From Sulfomarinibacter sp963741385 (GTDB lineage Bacteria; Acidobacteriota; Thermoanaerobaculia; Thermoanaerobaculales; Sulfomarinibacteraceae), in the NCBI GenBank assembly GCA_963741385.1, contig CAVUHO010000010.1, positions 868,001-932,000 of the forward strand: DNA of 64,000 nt, read 5' to 3'. The translations under genes were made by a program, and so were the position numbers. The notes beneath the pieces are model-generated. The model was not told where the DNA came from. It ran no database searches and saw nothing but the letters and a program-made list of their open reading frames with translations. Below, in pieces: positions 1 through 9,819 of the stretch (positions are counted from its first letter, which is position 1; each line of letters begins with the position of its first letter).

Positions 1-267
1 GCAGCGGTCTTCAGGGAGCTGGTCGACAAGAGCCTCGGTCGCACCCGCGCCCTGATCGAAACCGCCGCCGGTCTCGACGAATCCGAGCGCGGGCTGCTGG
101 TGGATGTCGTCTCCGCGATCGAGGGCGCCGAGGTGGTCGCCAAATTTTCAGAACGACCGGAGCTCCTCGGGGGTTTCCGGTTGCAGGTTGGGTCGCGGGT
201 CTTTGACGGCTCGCTCGCCGGTGAACTCAAACGTCTGAGTAAAGAGATCCAGGTCGAACAGGGGTAA
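1..267 (+). CDS. atpH: ATP synthase F1 delta subunit, C-terminal part (5' cut by window edge)
   Basis: The first 88 codons read open in frame 1 to a TAA at 265-267. The protein ends in the conserved delta/OSCP C-terminal region (pattern LLGGFRLQVGSRVFDGSL followed by L..L), which links F1 to the peripheral stalk subunit b. Only 3 bp separate the stop from atpA, as expected in an atp operon in the order H-A-G-D-C. The start lies outside the window, so the length and N-terminal domain cannot be judged. Confidence 0.93.
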   Translation, partial: AAVFRELVDKSLGRTRALIETAAGLDESERGLLVDVVSAIEGAEVVAKFSERPELLGGFRLQVGSRVFDGSLAGELKRLSKEIQVEQG

Positions 268-270
268 CAC

Positions 271-1795
<1,525 letters not shown>

Positions 1796-1803
<8 letters not shown>

Positions 1804-2662
1804 TACCAAGGAGCTCGTCCGGCGGATCCAGTCCGTCAAGGGCACGCAGCAGATCACGAAGGCCATGAAGATGGTGGCCGCGGCCAAGCTGCGCAGGGCG
1901 CAGGAGGCGATCACGCACGCGCGCCCGTGGGCCAACACCCTGGCGCGCGTCCTCGCCAACGTGGCCGCGCGAACCGAGTTCAGCCATCCTCTATTGGAAG
2001 AGCATGAGGGCGACAAGTCGTGGGTCGTCATCATCTCCTCGGACAAAGGGCTGTGCGGTTCATTCAACTCCAATCTGGTGCGGACCCTGGAGAAGAAACT
2101 CATCAGCGGTCAGTGGCCGGCAAATACCGAACTCGCGGTGGTTGGTCGGAAGGCGTCGGACTTTTTCCGGTCGCGGAAATGGAAGCTGGTGATCGACGAG
2201 CGCACTGTGATGACGAGTCCTTCGCCGGACGACGGACCGCGTCTCGGGCGACAGTTTATGGAGGCCTTCACCTCGGGGGCCGTGGATGAGGTGTGGCTGG
2301 CTTACAACAGCTTCGTCAACATGATCCGCCAGGATGTCAAGATCGAACGGCTGCTGCCGATCGAACCGCCCAAGGTGGAAAGCGAAGAGGACGACTCTCA
2401 GGTCGACTATCTCTACGAGCCCGACGCGCGCACGCTCCTCGCTGAGCTGTTGCCGCGGCACGTCGAGACCCAGGTCCAGAAGGCGCTCTATGACTCAGCG
2501 GCAGCTGAACAGGCGGCACGCATGACCTCGATGGATATTGCGACCCGCAACGCGGATGACATGATCGATGCTTTGACGATGCTGTACAACCGCACCCGCC
2601 AGGCAGCGATCACCAAGGAACTGATTGAGATCGTCTCCGGCGCCCAGGCGCTCGAGGGATAG
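1796..2662 (+). CDS. atpG: ATP synthase F1 gamma subunit
   Basis: This 288-residue protein is the central rotor shaft of F1. The N-terminus (NTKELVRRIQSVKGTQQITKAMKMVAAAKLRRAQ) is the conserved gamma coiled-coil helix, SDKGLCGSFN is a family hallmark, and the C-terminal helix carries the usual AMxxA-type pattern (MTSMDIATRNADDMI). The start is a TTG at 1796 inside the end of atpA; the first ATG downstream would delete the conserved helix. A 14-bp gap leads to atpD. Confidence 0.97.
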
Positions 2663-2676
2663 GGAGTCGTGAATTC

Positions 2677-4122
2677 ATGAGCCAGCAAGTCAACGGACAC
2701 GTGGTATCGATCATCGGCCCGGTGGTGGACGTGGAGTTTCCCGAAAAACACCTCCCCGCGATTTTGAACGCCGTCAAGATCGTCGATCACGGCGACCTGG
2801 GTATCATGCCCATCGACGTCACCTGCGAGGTCGCACAGCACCTCGGCGAAAACCGTGCCCGGTGCATCGCCATGCAGCCCACCGAGGGGATGGTCCGGGG
2901 GATGACGGCCACCGACCTCGGTGGCCCGATCACCGTGCCGGTCGGCAAGCAGACCCTTGGCCGGGTCCTCGGCGTGCTCGGCGAGCCGGTGGACGGCAAG
3001 GGGCCCGTGGAGACCGACAAGAGAATGCCGATCCACCGTACGGCGCCGCCGCTTTCTGAACAATCCACCGAAAGCGAGATGTTCGAAACCGGCATCAAGG
3101 TGGTGGATCTCCTCGAGCCCTACACCAAGGGCGGCAAGACCGGCTTGTTCGGCGGCGCGGGTGTCGGCAAGACCGTCATCATCATGGAGTTGATCAACAA
3201 CGTTGCTCTCCAGCACGGCGGTTACTCGGTTTTTGCCGGAGTCGGCGAACGGACCCGCGAAGGCAACGACCTGTGGGTCGAGATGACCGAAGCCGGAGTC
3301 ATCGACCCCGACAACTGGGAGAACTCGAAGGCCGCCCTCATCTACGGCCAGATGACCGAGCCCCCGGGCGCACGTCTCCGGGTCGGCCTCACCGGGCTCA
3401 CGGTAGCTGAACACTTCCGCGACTCCGAAGGTCAGGACGTGTTGCTCTTTATCGACAACATCTTCCGTTTCACCCAGGCCGGCTCCGAGGTTTCGGCGCT
3501 GCTGGGTCGGATGCCCTCCGCGGTCGGCTATCAACCCAACCTCGCGACCGAGATGGGTGAACTCCAGGAGCGCATCACCTCCACCAAGAAGGGGTCGGTG
3601 ACCTCGGTGCAGGCGATCTACGTCCCCGCCGATGACCTCTCCGACCCGGCTCCGGCTGCGGCCTTCGCGCACCTCGACGCCACCTCGGTGTTGTCGCGGC
3701 AGATCGCCGAACTCGGTATCTATCCCGCGGTCGACCCCCTCGCCTCGACCTCGCGCATTCTCGACCCGGAGATCGTCGGTGAGGAACACTACATGGTGGC
3801 CCGCGAGGTCCAGCGGATTCTCCAGCGTCTCAAAGACCTCCAGGACATCATCGCTATTTTGGGAATCGACGAACTCTCAGAAGAGGATAGGCTGAGCGTG
3901 GCCCGCGCACGCAAGATCCAGCGGTTCCTTTCACAGCCGTTCTTCGTGGCAGAACAGTTCACGGGCATGAAGGGCCGTTACGTCAAAGTCGAAGACACGA
4001 TCGCCGGTTTCAAGGCACTCTGCGCAGGCGAGTACGATCACCTTCCGGAGCAGGCGTTTCTCTACGTCGGTGGTATCGAAGAAGCAGTCGAGAAAGCCGA
4101 GAAAATGGCGGCGGAGTCCTGA
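2677..4122 (+). CDS. atpD: ATP synthase F1 beta subunit (catalytic)
   Basis: This 481-residue protein contains the catalytic nucleotide site of F1: P-loop GGAGVGKT, the GERTREGND segment with the catalytic Glu/Arg region, a Walker B DNIFRFTQAGSEVS segment and the DELSEEDR sequence corresponding to the DELSEED lever that couples to gamma. Length and order match a standard bacterial beta subunit. Its stop overlaps the atpC start as ATGA (4122), so the last two F1 genes are probably translationally coupled. Confidence 0.98.
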   Translation: MSQQVNGHVVSIIGPVVDVEFPEKHLPAILNAVKIVDHGDLGIMPIDVTCEVAQHLGENRARCIAMQPTEGMVRGMTATDLGGPITVPVGKQTLGRVLGVLGEPVDGKGPVETDKRMPIHRTAPPLSEQSTESEMFETGIKVVDLLEPYTKGGKTGLFGGAGVGKTVIIMELINNVALQHGGYSVFAGVGERTREGNDLWVEMTEAGVIDPDNWENSKAALIYGQMTEPPGARLRVGLTGLTVAEHFRDSEGQDVLLFIDNIFRFTQAGSEVSALLGRMPSAVGYQPNLATEMGELQERITSTKKGSVTSVQAIYVPADDLSDPAPAAAFAHLDATSVLSRQIAELGIYPAVDPLASTSRILDPEIVGEEHYMVAREVQRILQRLKDLQDIIAILGIDELSEEDRLSVARARKIQRFLSQPFFVAEQFTGMKGRYVKVEDTIAGFKALCAGEYDHLPEQAFLYVGGIEEAVEKAEKMAAES

Positions 4123-4529
4123 TGACTGATACGCTGCGCCTTGAGGTGGTCACACCATCGCGTCGAGTGCTCGAAGCACGCACCAGCGAGGTCCGGATTC
4201 CTGGGGCGCTCGGTGAGCTCGGTGTCCTGCCGGGCCACACCCCACTGCTGACCTCCCTGGGAACCGGCGAGCTGAAATGGACCGCGGGTTCCGAGCACGG
4301 CCGGCTGGTGGTTCAGGGCGGGTTCGCAGAGGTCCGGCCCGACGCGGTGACAGTGCTCGCGATGGTCGCCGAAACCGCCGACGAGGTCGACCTCGAGGCC
4401 GCGGTGCAGGCACACGCCGAGGCGACCGAAAAGCTCAAGACTGCAACCGCCGAGGAATTCGACGAGCTTGACGCCGCCGTCCGCCTTGCCGAGGTGCGAA
4501 AGCTCATCGCGTCCGGCGGCGGTTCCTGA
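4122..4529 (+). CDS. atpC: ATP synthase F1 epsilon subunit
   Basis: This 135-residue protein has the N-terminal beta-sandwich of epsilon (LRLEVVTPSRRVLEARTSEVRIPGALGELGVLPGHTPLLTSLGTGEL) and a C-terminal helical part rich in Ala/Glu, which in the family acts as an inhibitory latch on F1. It begins on the ATGA overlap with atpD and ends the operon; the next gene runs the other way and ends 3 bp beyond. Confidence 0.96.
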   Translation: MTDTLRLEVVTPSRRVLEARTSEVRIPGALGELGVLPGHTPLLTSLGTGELKWTAGSEHGRLVVQGGFAEVRPDAVTVLAMVAETADEVDLEAAVQAHAEATEKLKTATAEEFDELDAAVRLAEVRKLIASGGGS

Positions 4530-4532
4530 TCT

Positions 4533-5927
4533 CTACTGGTATTCGGCGCCGAGGATCACGCTGACGATGATGGCGCCGACTGCGAGCGGCGCGGCGACCC
4601 GGATGAGAAAGCGCCACAACGCGAACGACCAACCCAGCGGGCCGGTGCCCTCCTCGAGTTCCTCCCTGGCCGCGTCACGGCCGAGGGCCCAACCGGTGAA
4701 GAGCGCGATCAGGAGACCTCCGACCGGCAGAAACCAGTTGCTGGCAAGATAGTCGAGAGTCCCGAAGACGCCGGCGGTTGACGATCGGCCGATGAAGTTG
4801 ATGTTGGACAGCGTGGCATTGCCCCCGAGACTGACCGCGCTGAGCACACCGAAAACGAGAATGGCTGCACCCATCGTCAACGTCGCTCGTTGACGGCGCC
4901 AACCGAGCTCGTCGATCGCGTAACTCGCGACCACCTCGAGCAGGCTGATGGTGCTGGTCAGTGCGGCGAAGGCCACCAACACGTAAAAGAGTGTGCTGAC
5001 CGCCGCCCCGCCGGGCAACTGGAAGAACACCACCGGGAGGGTCGTGAACAGAATGGTCGAACTCTTTGTCACCTCGAAGTCGAAGCTGAAAATGATCGAA
5101 AACATCACGATGCACGCCATGATGGCGATCAGCGTGTCCATCGCACAGATCGTCAGGGCGGCGCGCGGAATCGAGTCGTTCTTCCGCATGTAGCTGCCGT
5201 AGGTGAGCATGGCGCCCATCCCCAGGCTGAGGGTGAAAAAGCTGTGGCCGAGGGCCTCGAGCACGCCGCCGGCCGTCAGCTCCCTGAAGTTCGGACGGAA
5301 GAGAAAACGCATCGCCTCGCCGAACCCGGGTGTCCAGAACGAGTAGATTACGAGCATCACGAGAATCGACACCAGCACCGGCATGAGGAGTCGGGCGGCC
5401 CTCTCGATGCCCCTGCCAACGCCGAAATAGACGATCCCGATGGTCGCACCCATGAAGAGACAGTGATAGAGGATCTGCTGCGACGGACTGCCCAGAAACT
5501 CGCCGAAGAACGACTGCAGGGCCGCGGGGTGATGCGCAAGGGCGCCAAGCTTGCCCGACACCGCCATCACGATGTATCGGATGGTCCAACCGGCGACGAC
5601 GCTGTAATAGGAAAGGATGACGAAACCTGTCATCACGCCCAGAAAACCGACGACCTGCCACCATTTCCCTCCCGGCTTGCCGTGTGCCAGAATCCGGAAC
5701 GCACCAACCGGGCTCTTCTGGCTCCGCCGGCCGAGCAGGATCTCCGCCACCATGATCGGCACGCCGACTACGACGATCGCAGCCAGATACACCAGGACGA
5801 ATGCACCGCCGTTGTTTTCGTAGGTGATATACGGAAACTTCCACAGGTTTCCGAGGCCGATGGCGCTCCCGGATGCCGCCAGAACAAACCCCAGACGGCC
5901 GGTCCACTGCGCGCGTTCTTTCGCCAT
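4533..5927 (-). CDS. Sodium-dependent neurotransmitter symporter (NSS/LeuT) family transporter
   Basis: This 464-residue membrane protein has about 11 hydrophobic segments. The opening AQWTGRLGFVLAASGSAIGLGNLWKFPY followed by NNGGAF is the signature of NSS transporters and holds the Na+ and substrate site of the broken first helix. The family imports amino acids or related amines with Na+; the substrate cannot be read here. ATG 5927 is chosen because a GGAGGGG Shine-Dalgarno lies 7-8 nt upstream; an in-frame ATG at 5945 has no such site. It is monocistronic and convergent with atpC, with no separate terminator between them. Confidence 0.93.
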   Translation of the reverse strand: MAKERAQWTGRLGFVLAASGSAIGLGNLWKFPYITYENNGGAFVLVYLAAIVVVGVPIMVAEILLGRRSQKSPVGAFRILAHGKPGGKWWQVVGFLGVMTGFVILSYYSVVAGWTIRYIVMAVSGKLGALAHHPAALQSFFGEFLGSPSQQILYHCLFMGATIGIVYFGVGRGIERAARLLMPVLVSILVMLVIYSFWTPGFGEAMRFLFRPNFRELTAGGVLEALGHSFFTLSLGMGAMLTYGSYMRKNDSIPRAALTICAMDTLIAIMACIVMFSIIFSFDFEVTKSSTILFTTLPVVFFQLPGGAAVSTLFYVLVAFAALTSTISLLEVVASYAIDELGWRRQRATLTMGAAILVFGVLSAVSLGGNATLSNINFIGRSSTAGVFGTLDYLASNWFLPVGGLLIALFTGWALGRDAAREELEEGTGPLGWSFALWRFLIRVAAPLAVGAIIVSVILGAEYQ

Positions 5928-6082
5928 CCAGTTCCCCTCCATCAATCCCGCTGCAACCCCGCGGGAGCCGGCCCGTGAGTGATGCCCCGAGGCCTGAGGC
6001 TAGCGAGGCAACCGGTCGGGTGTCAAATCGCGATCCGGGGGAGGGCGGTTCAACGAAGTTCGGCCAACCTGGGGGGTTGTTA

Positions 6083-6111
6083 TTGCCATCCGGCGAAGCA
6101 TCCGCTAAAAT
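6083..6111 (+). promoter_or_regulatory. Promoter of tRNA-Pro
   Basis: TTGCCA (6083-6088) and TAAAAT (6106-6111) are separated by exactly 17 bp, and the -10 box ends 10 bp before the tRNA. This is a good sigma-70-type match at the expected distance. Confidence 0.7.
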
Positions 6112-6121
6112 CCCGTTCCCG

Positions 6122-6198
6122 CGGGGCGTAGCTCAGTCTGGTAGAGCGCACGGTTCGGGACCGTGAGGCCGGTGGTTCAAGTCCACTCGCCCCGACCA
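6122..6198 (+). tRNA. tRNA-Pro (anticodon CGG)
   Basis: The 77-nt cloverleaf has a 7-bp acceptor stem (CGGGGCG / CGCCCCG), the D-arm TAGCTCAG, an anticodon stem CACGG/CCGTG enclosing TTCGGGA (anticodon CGG, reading CCG), a GGTTCAAGTCC T-arm and an encoded CCA at 6196-6198. It stands alone, followed at once by a large hairpin. Confidence 0.96.
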
Positions 6199-6201
6199 TT
6201 T

Positions 6202-6253
6202 GCAATTTCACCCAGGGGACGCTGCAAAAACAGCGTCCCCTGGGTGAAATTGC
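6202..6253. repeat. Perfect 23-bp inverted repeat (hairpin) after tRNA-Pro
   Basis: Positions 6202-6224 and 6231-6253 are perfect reverse complements of 23 bp around a 6-nt CAAAAA loop. The stem begins GCAATTTCACC and its apex is GGGGACGCTG/CAGCGTCCCC. It could end the tRNA-Pro transcript, but no T-tract follows. The apex resembles REP-type palindromes linked to REP-associated transposases, as I remember them. The lexA -35 box starts one base after it. Confidence 0.9.
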
Positions 6254-6254
6254 G

Positions 6255-6283
6255 TTGACTTACACCTCATTTTCACCTATCTT
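6255..6283 (+). promoter_or_regulatory. lexA promoter with candidate operator repeat
   Basis: TTGACT (6255-6260) and TATCTT (6278-6283) are 17 bp apart, placing transcription start near 6290. The spacer holds a direct repeat of CACCT (CACCTCATTTTCACCT) that could be an autoregulatory site, since LexA usually represses its own gene. That operator role is a guess; no canonical E. coli or Gram-positive SOS box is visible. Confidence 0.6.
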
Positions 6284-6303
6284 CGAAAGTGGGGAGTGCA
6301 CCG

Positions 6304-6909
6304 ATGACCTATCTCACCGAACGTCAACGCGACGTCCTTCAGTTCATCGAAAATCGGATCGGCCACGACGGAGTGGCACCGACACTGCAGGAGATCGCGG
6401 ACGCCTTCGGCTTCAGAAGCACGGCAAGCGCACAGAAGCACGTGGCCCACCTGGAGCGGAAAGGCTTTCTCGAACGCCGAAAGCACCAGAAGCGCGGCCT
6501 CGTCTTGGCATCGTCCGAGAGTGGTCCGTCGGCGGTCGATCTGCCGCTGTACGGCGTGGTCGCGGCCGGGTCGCCGATCGAATCGCTGCCCGATGACGAG
6601 CGGGTGTCGGTACCGGCTGATTTCCTGCGGTCGGGGGACCATTATGTGCTGGTGGTGCGAGGCGAGTCGATGATCGAGGAAGGGGTCCACGACGGTGATC
6701 TGGTGGTGGTGCAGCGGACCCGCACCGCCGCGGACGGCCAGATGGTTGTGGCATTGGTGTCGGGAGAGGTGACCCTCAAACGCATCTTTCGCGACAACGC
6801 TTCCACGGTGCGGTTGCAGCCGTCCAACCCGGCGGTCCCGGTCATCCTCGCGCCGGCTGGAGAGGTTGAAATCCAGGGTCTGGTGGTCGGCCTCCTGCGG
6901 CGATACTGA
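6304..6909 (+). CDS. lexA: LexA repressor, SOS response
   Basis: This 201-residue protein has an N-terminal winged helix (LTERQRDVLQFIENRI; recognition helix near residues 40-50) and a C-terminal S24 autoprotease domain. The Ala88-Gly89 cleavage bond lies in VVAAGSP, the nucleophile is Ser122 (GESM) and the general base is Lys159 (VTLKRIF). In the family, RecA filaments trigger self-cleavage and derepress DNA repair genes. ATG 6304 is chosen over GTG 6289 because it gives the standard N-terminus and has a GGGGAG site upstream. cutA follows 45 bp later from its own promoter. Confidence 0.96.
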   Translation: MTYLTERQRDVLQFIENRIGHDGVAPTLQEIADAFGFRSTASAQKHVAHLERKGFLERRKHQKRGLVLASSESGPSAVDLPLYGVVAAGSPIESLPDDERVSVPADFLRSGDHYVLVVRGESMIEEGVHDGDLVVVQRTRTAADGQMVVALVSGEVTLKRIFRDNASTVRLQPSNPAVPVILAPAGEVEIQGLVVGLLRRY

Positions 6910-6919
6910 GGCCGGCGTC

Positions 6920-6948
6920 TTGACTCACCTGCGGATCTCGGCTAGCTT
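6920..6948 (+). promoter_or_regulatory. cutA promoter, probably giving a leaderless mRNA
   Basis: TTGACT (6920-6925) and TAGCTT (6943-6948) have a 17-bp spacer, and the cutA ATG begins only 6 nt after the -10 box with no Shine-Dalgarno between. Transcription would start at or next to the A of the start codon. Confidence 0.6.
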
Positions 6949-6954
6949 TCGGCC

Positions 6955-7323
6955 ATGACCGATCTCGAGAAGATCACGCTCGTCATGACCTCGGTCGGCA
7001 CCGAGCAGCAGGCAGTCGAGATTTCCGAGGAACTGATTGCCCGGCGCCTGGCGACCTGCATCAACATCGTGCCCTGTCTGCGATCGATCTACCGTTGGAA
7101 AGGCAAGGTGTGCGAGGACACCGAGTACCTGCTGTTGATCAAGACCCCCGAGAAACTCTTCGACGCAGTCTCGGCGGCCATCCGCGAGTTCCACTCGTAC
7201 GAGTTGCCTGAGATTCTCGCCCTCCCGGTCTCCGCTGCGGAAGCCAATTTCCATCAATGGGTGTTGCAGATGGTGGACCCCGGCGAACCCGGGGGCGACG
7301 ACGACGCCCCCGATTACGATTGA
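6955..7323 (+). CDS. cutA: Divalent-cation tolerance protein CutA1
   Basis: This 122-residue protein has the ferredoxin-like CutA fold pattern: TSVGTEQQAVEISEELIARRLATCINI, then SIYRWKGKV, then EYLLLIKT and HSYELPEILALPV. The family forms very stable trimers and has been linked to copper and other divalent-cation tolerance, although its exact activity is unsettled. An acidic tail (GDDDAPDYD) follows the domain. The gene has its own promoter with no leader and is followed by the anti-sigma kinase gene. Confidence 0.93.
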   Translation: MTDLEKITLVMTSVGTEQQAVEISEELIARRLATCINIVPCLRSIYRWKGKVCEDTEYLLLIKTPEKLFDAVSAAIREFHSYELPEILALPVSAAEANFHQWVLQMVDPGEPGGDDDAPDYD

Positions 7324-7364
7324 CCGCTGCCGCACCCACCGACATTGCTATACTCACCGCCCAG

Positions 7365-7811
7365 ATGACCACCGACAAAACCCTCAGGGCCAACCTGGCT
7401 TTAGCGAGCAGGTTCGAAAACATCGAGGTTGCCGAGCGCGCCCTGCTGGATCTCTGCCGTCGCGCCGGTTGGCCGACCGAAGAGGATTACTGGCTGGTGA
7501 CCGCCCTCCGCGAAGCGGTTGCCAACGCGGTGCGTCACGGCAATCGCCAGGATCCGAAACGGCTGGTTCGCCTCGAGTACATTGTTCACGACTCCACGGT
7601 CACGATCTCTGTCGAAGACGAAGGTCACGGTTTTGACCCGGCGGAGGTTCCCGACCCGACCGACCCTCAGAATTTGTTGCGCCCGAGCGGCCGCGGTATT
7701 TTCTACATGCGGCAGTTCATGAACCGCGTCGAATTCAGCACCACCCCGAACGGCGGAACCGCCGTTCTTATGGAACGAAAACTGGATACCACTGATGTCG
7801 ACCACGACTGA
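7365..7811 (+). CDS. Anti-sigma-type serine kinase (RsbW/SpoIIAB-like ATPase)
   Basis: This 148-residue protein is a stand-alone HATPase_c domain. It shows the N-box EAVANAVRHGN, the Mg/ATP motif VEDEGHGFDP and the lid GRGIFYMRQFM. Relatives phosphorylate a STAS antagonist on Ser and bind a sigma factor in partner-switching circuits. ATG 7365 is used because upstream in-frame codons lie within the end of cutA; a TATACT box lies at 7349-7354. The STAS gene follows 53 bp later, so the pair probably works together. No PP2C phosphatase or group-3 sigma gene is adjacent. Confidence 0.88.
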   Translation: MTTDKTLRANLALASRFENIEVAERALLDLCRRAGWPTEEDYWLVTALREAVANAVRHGNRQDPKRLVRLEYIVHDSTVTISVEDEGHGFDPAEVPDPTDPQNLLRPSGRGIFYMRQFMNRVEFSTTPNGGTAVLMERKLDTTDVDHD

Positions 7812-7864
7812 CTCCTGGAGTCGTAATCGAGGTCCCCATCGGCCCGGCAAAAAAGGAGAAGCGC

Positions 7865-8200
7865 ATGAAGTGCAACATCCGTGATCTCGGAAACATCCGC
7901 ATCATCGAACTCGGCGGCAAGATCACCATCGGAACCGGCGACGTGAAGATTCGCGAGCTCGTCAACCAGGCCATTGAGGACGGCAAAAAAGAGATCCTCT
8001 TCGACCTCGGTGACGTCAAGGCCATCGACTCCTCGGGAATCGGTGAGATGGTGGCGTGCTACACCACGGTCACAAAACGCGGCGGGCACCTCAAGCTCAT
8101 GCACCTCTCTCCCAAGATCAACGACATTCTCCAGGTGACCCAGTTGATCACCGTGTTCGATGTGTTCGACGATGAGCGGGAGGCGCTCGGAAGCTTCTAA
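7865..8200 (+). CDS. STAS-domain anti-sigma factor antagonist (SpoIIAA/RsbV-like)
   Basis: This 111-residue protein is one STAS domain. The conserved segment DLGDVKAIDSSGIGEMV carries the DSSG loop whose Ser is the usual phosphorylation site of the partner kinase. ATG 7865 follows a purine-rich AAAAAGGAGAAG site. Together with the upstream kinase it forms a two-gene partner-switch module; what it controls is not visible here. A strong hairpin follows its stop. Confidence 0.9.
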   Translation: MKCNIRDLGNIRIIELGGKITIGTGDVKIRELVNQAIEDGKKEILFDLGDVKAIDSSGIGEMVACYTTVTKRGGHLKLMHLSPKINDILQVTQLITVFDVFDDEREALGSF

Positions 8201-8202
8201 CC

Positions 8203-8241
8203 GCAATTCCCGCCACCGCGATCCGCGGTGGCGGGAATTGC
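8203..8241. terminator. 18-bp perfect hairpin between convergent genes
   Basis: Positions 8203-8220 pair perfectly with 8224-8241 around an ATC loop; the stem is closed by GCAATT/AATTGC. It lies between the ends of the STAS gene (plus) and the anti-sigma gene (minus), so it may stop transcription both ways, though it lacks T-tracts. Confidence 0.7.
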
Positions 8242-8244
8242 CGG

Positions 8245-9273
8245 TCAACGATCCGGTGGTCTTCGCGATTCGACGACGACTTCCGCCGAGTACTCGCCAT
8301 CGGCGACGTTTTCGACCTCGAGACCCAACACCAGTTGACTTGCCCGGACCTGGCGAGCCGGCGCGGGGGGATTCACGACCGGCCAGACAGCGCGGATCAC
8401 CCCGTTCTCGACCCTGATCCGCAGGGCGTACCGCCCCGCCTCGCACGGCCCTTCGGGTTCGAAGCTTCGCCATGCCGTTTCCGCCGCCATGAACACGAAC
8501 AACTGGGCGTGTGCGACCGCAGCATCGGATGACGACGAACGGGCGCGACCGGTTGCTGTCCCGGTTTGCAGGAGCTTCGGAACGACCGCGCCTTTGTCGG
8601 GGGCTGCCGCCGAGGATTCGTCGACGCCCCGGTATTCCTCGTTCCCCTTGCCTTCGGCTTCGCGTCTGCTGGGGTTGATCGACGCGCCCGGACCCGGGCC
8701 CTCACGATAGCCGGACTTCTTCCCGATCGCGGGGCTGTCGTCGAGGGGGCCCAACACCTCGAGAGCCGGTGCCGGTTCGAGCACCGGTTCGATCTCCGGG
8801 TCGGGCGAAGACATCAACCGGTCCGCGGCGCCCACCGGACGCTCATCGGCCGAGGCGGACGCCGTCGGCAACGGCGCGAGGGTGAACCGTTCGGTCGGCT
8901 CGGCGGCACCATCCTTCAGGGCGCGTTCCTGCCAGTTGGTTCTCGTCGGCCCGTCCTGCCGACGCTGGACCTCGAGAACAACCGTGACGCCGAGGACAAG
9001 GACCGCCGCAGCGGCGAGCCGGCGCACCCACGGGCGATTGAGGGTGGTGTCCGGTCGGCCGGTGAGCAAGGGGCCGACCAGGATGTCGAGCTTCTTCGGC
9101 GGGCGATCACGATCCGCCAACGCACGCAGCGAGGAGCGGACGCGGACCAGGTTCTCGAGTTCGCGCCGCAATTTGCCGTCCGACGTGACGGCCGTTTCGA
9201 TTTCCTCGGTCTCCACCGGGTCGAGGTCGCCGTCGATGAAACGGCTGAGGCGTTCGGTAACCGAATCTTCCAT
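8245..9273 (-). CDS. Membrane-anchored anti-sigma factor for the adjacent ECF sigma
   Basis: The 342-residue protein has a short N-terminal acidic helical region (SRFIDGDLDPVETEEIE, like RseA/anti-sigma N-domains), one membrane helix near residues 84-103 and a long extracytoplasmic part rich in Pro/Ala/Glu. No HxxxCxxC zinc motif is present. Its ATG overlaps the sigma factor stop as TAATG at 9273, a standard sigma/anti-sigma arrangement. The role is inferred from this coupling and topology; the outer domain is not recognisable. Confidence 0.82.
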   Translation of the reverse strand: MEDSVTERLSRFIDGDLDPVETEEIETAVTSDGKLRRELENLVRVRSSLRALADRDRPPKKLDILVGPLLTGRPDTTLNRPWVRRLAAAAVLVLGVTVVLEVQRRQDGPTRTNWQERALKDGAAEPTERFTLAPLPTASASADERPVGAADRLMSSPDPEIEPVLEPAPALEVLGPLDDSPAIGKKSGYREGPGPGASINPSRREAEGKGNEEYRGVDESSAAAPDKGAVVPKLLQTGTATGRARSSSSDAAVAHAQLFVFMAAETAWRSFEPEGPCEAGRYALRIRVENGVIRAVWPVVNPPAPARQVRASQLVLGLEVENVADGEYSAEVVVESRRPPDR

Positions 9274-9779
9274 TACCACCCCACCGCGTCCCGCAGCAAG
9301 GCGCGTGCGCGCGCGATGCGCGATCGCACCGTGCCGATGGGCACGTCCAACACCCGCGCGATCTCTTCGTAGCTCAGATCTTCTCCATCCCGCAACCACA
9401 CAACGATCTGGTAGTGCTCCGGGAGCTCCCGCAGCGCTGCCTCGACGAGGTCGAGCATCTCGGCGGCGGCCGCCCTGCGCTCGGGGTCGGGTTGCGGGTC
9501 GGGCGTCACGTCCACCAGCTCCCGGCTGTCGTTCACTCCCTCCCTGACCATGAGCGGTTGGCGCCCCATCTTACGGCGGTGCGCCCGGAGATGATTCCAG
9601 GCGATCTGAAACACCCAGGTGCTGAGCCGGGCCTCGCCGCGAAAGCCGGGGAGGCCGCGCCACACCCGGAGGAACACGTCCTGGGTCGTGTCGAGCGCCT
9701 CATCCTCGCTTTCGGTGAACCGTCTCGCGAGTCGCCACACCGGGCGGCGAAACCGCTCGTAAACCTGGTCGAAGTCCAC
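9273..9779 (-). CDS. ECF-family RNA polymerase sigma factor
   Basis: This protein of about 168 residues has region 2 (DQVYERFRRPVWRLARRF ... DTTQDVFLRVWRGL ... TWVFQIAWNHLRAHRRK) and region 4 (ELPEHYQIVVWLRDGEDLSYEEIARVLDVPIGTVRSRIARAR). It would direct RNA polymerase to stress-type promoters when released by the anti-sigma factor. The start is uncertain: GTG 9779 is the only normal in-frame start after the upstream gene, yet a strong GGAAGGAGG lies about 20 nt before it, closer to an in-frame ATA. The gene is coupled to its anti-sigma gene. Confidence 0.9.
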   Translation of the reverse strand: MDFDQVYERFRRPVWRLARRFTESEDEALDTTQDVFLRVWRGLPGFRGEARLSTWVFQIAWNHLRAHRRKMGRQPLMVREGVNDSRELVDVTPDPQPDPERRAAAAEMLDLVEAALRELPEHYQIVVWLRDGEDLSYEEIARVLDVPIGTVRSRIARARALLRDAVGW

Positions 9780-9819
9780 GGCTCCAGTGTGCCATATCGC
9801 CTCCTTCCAGTGTGACTCG

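Noticed and set aside
4890..5978. Plus-strand frame opposite the NSS transporter
   Set aside because: The translation is charged and repetitive; the minus strand shows an unmistakable transporter.
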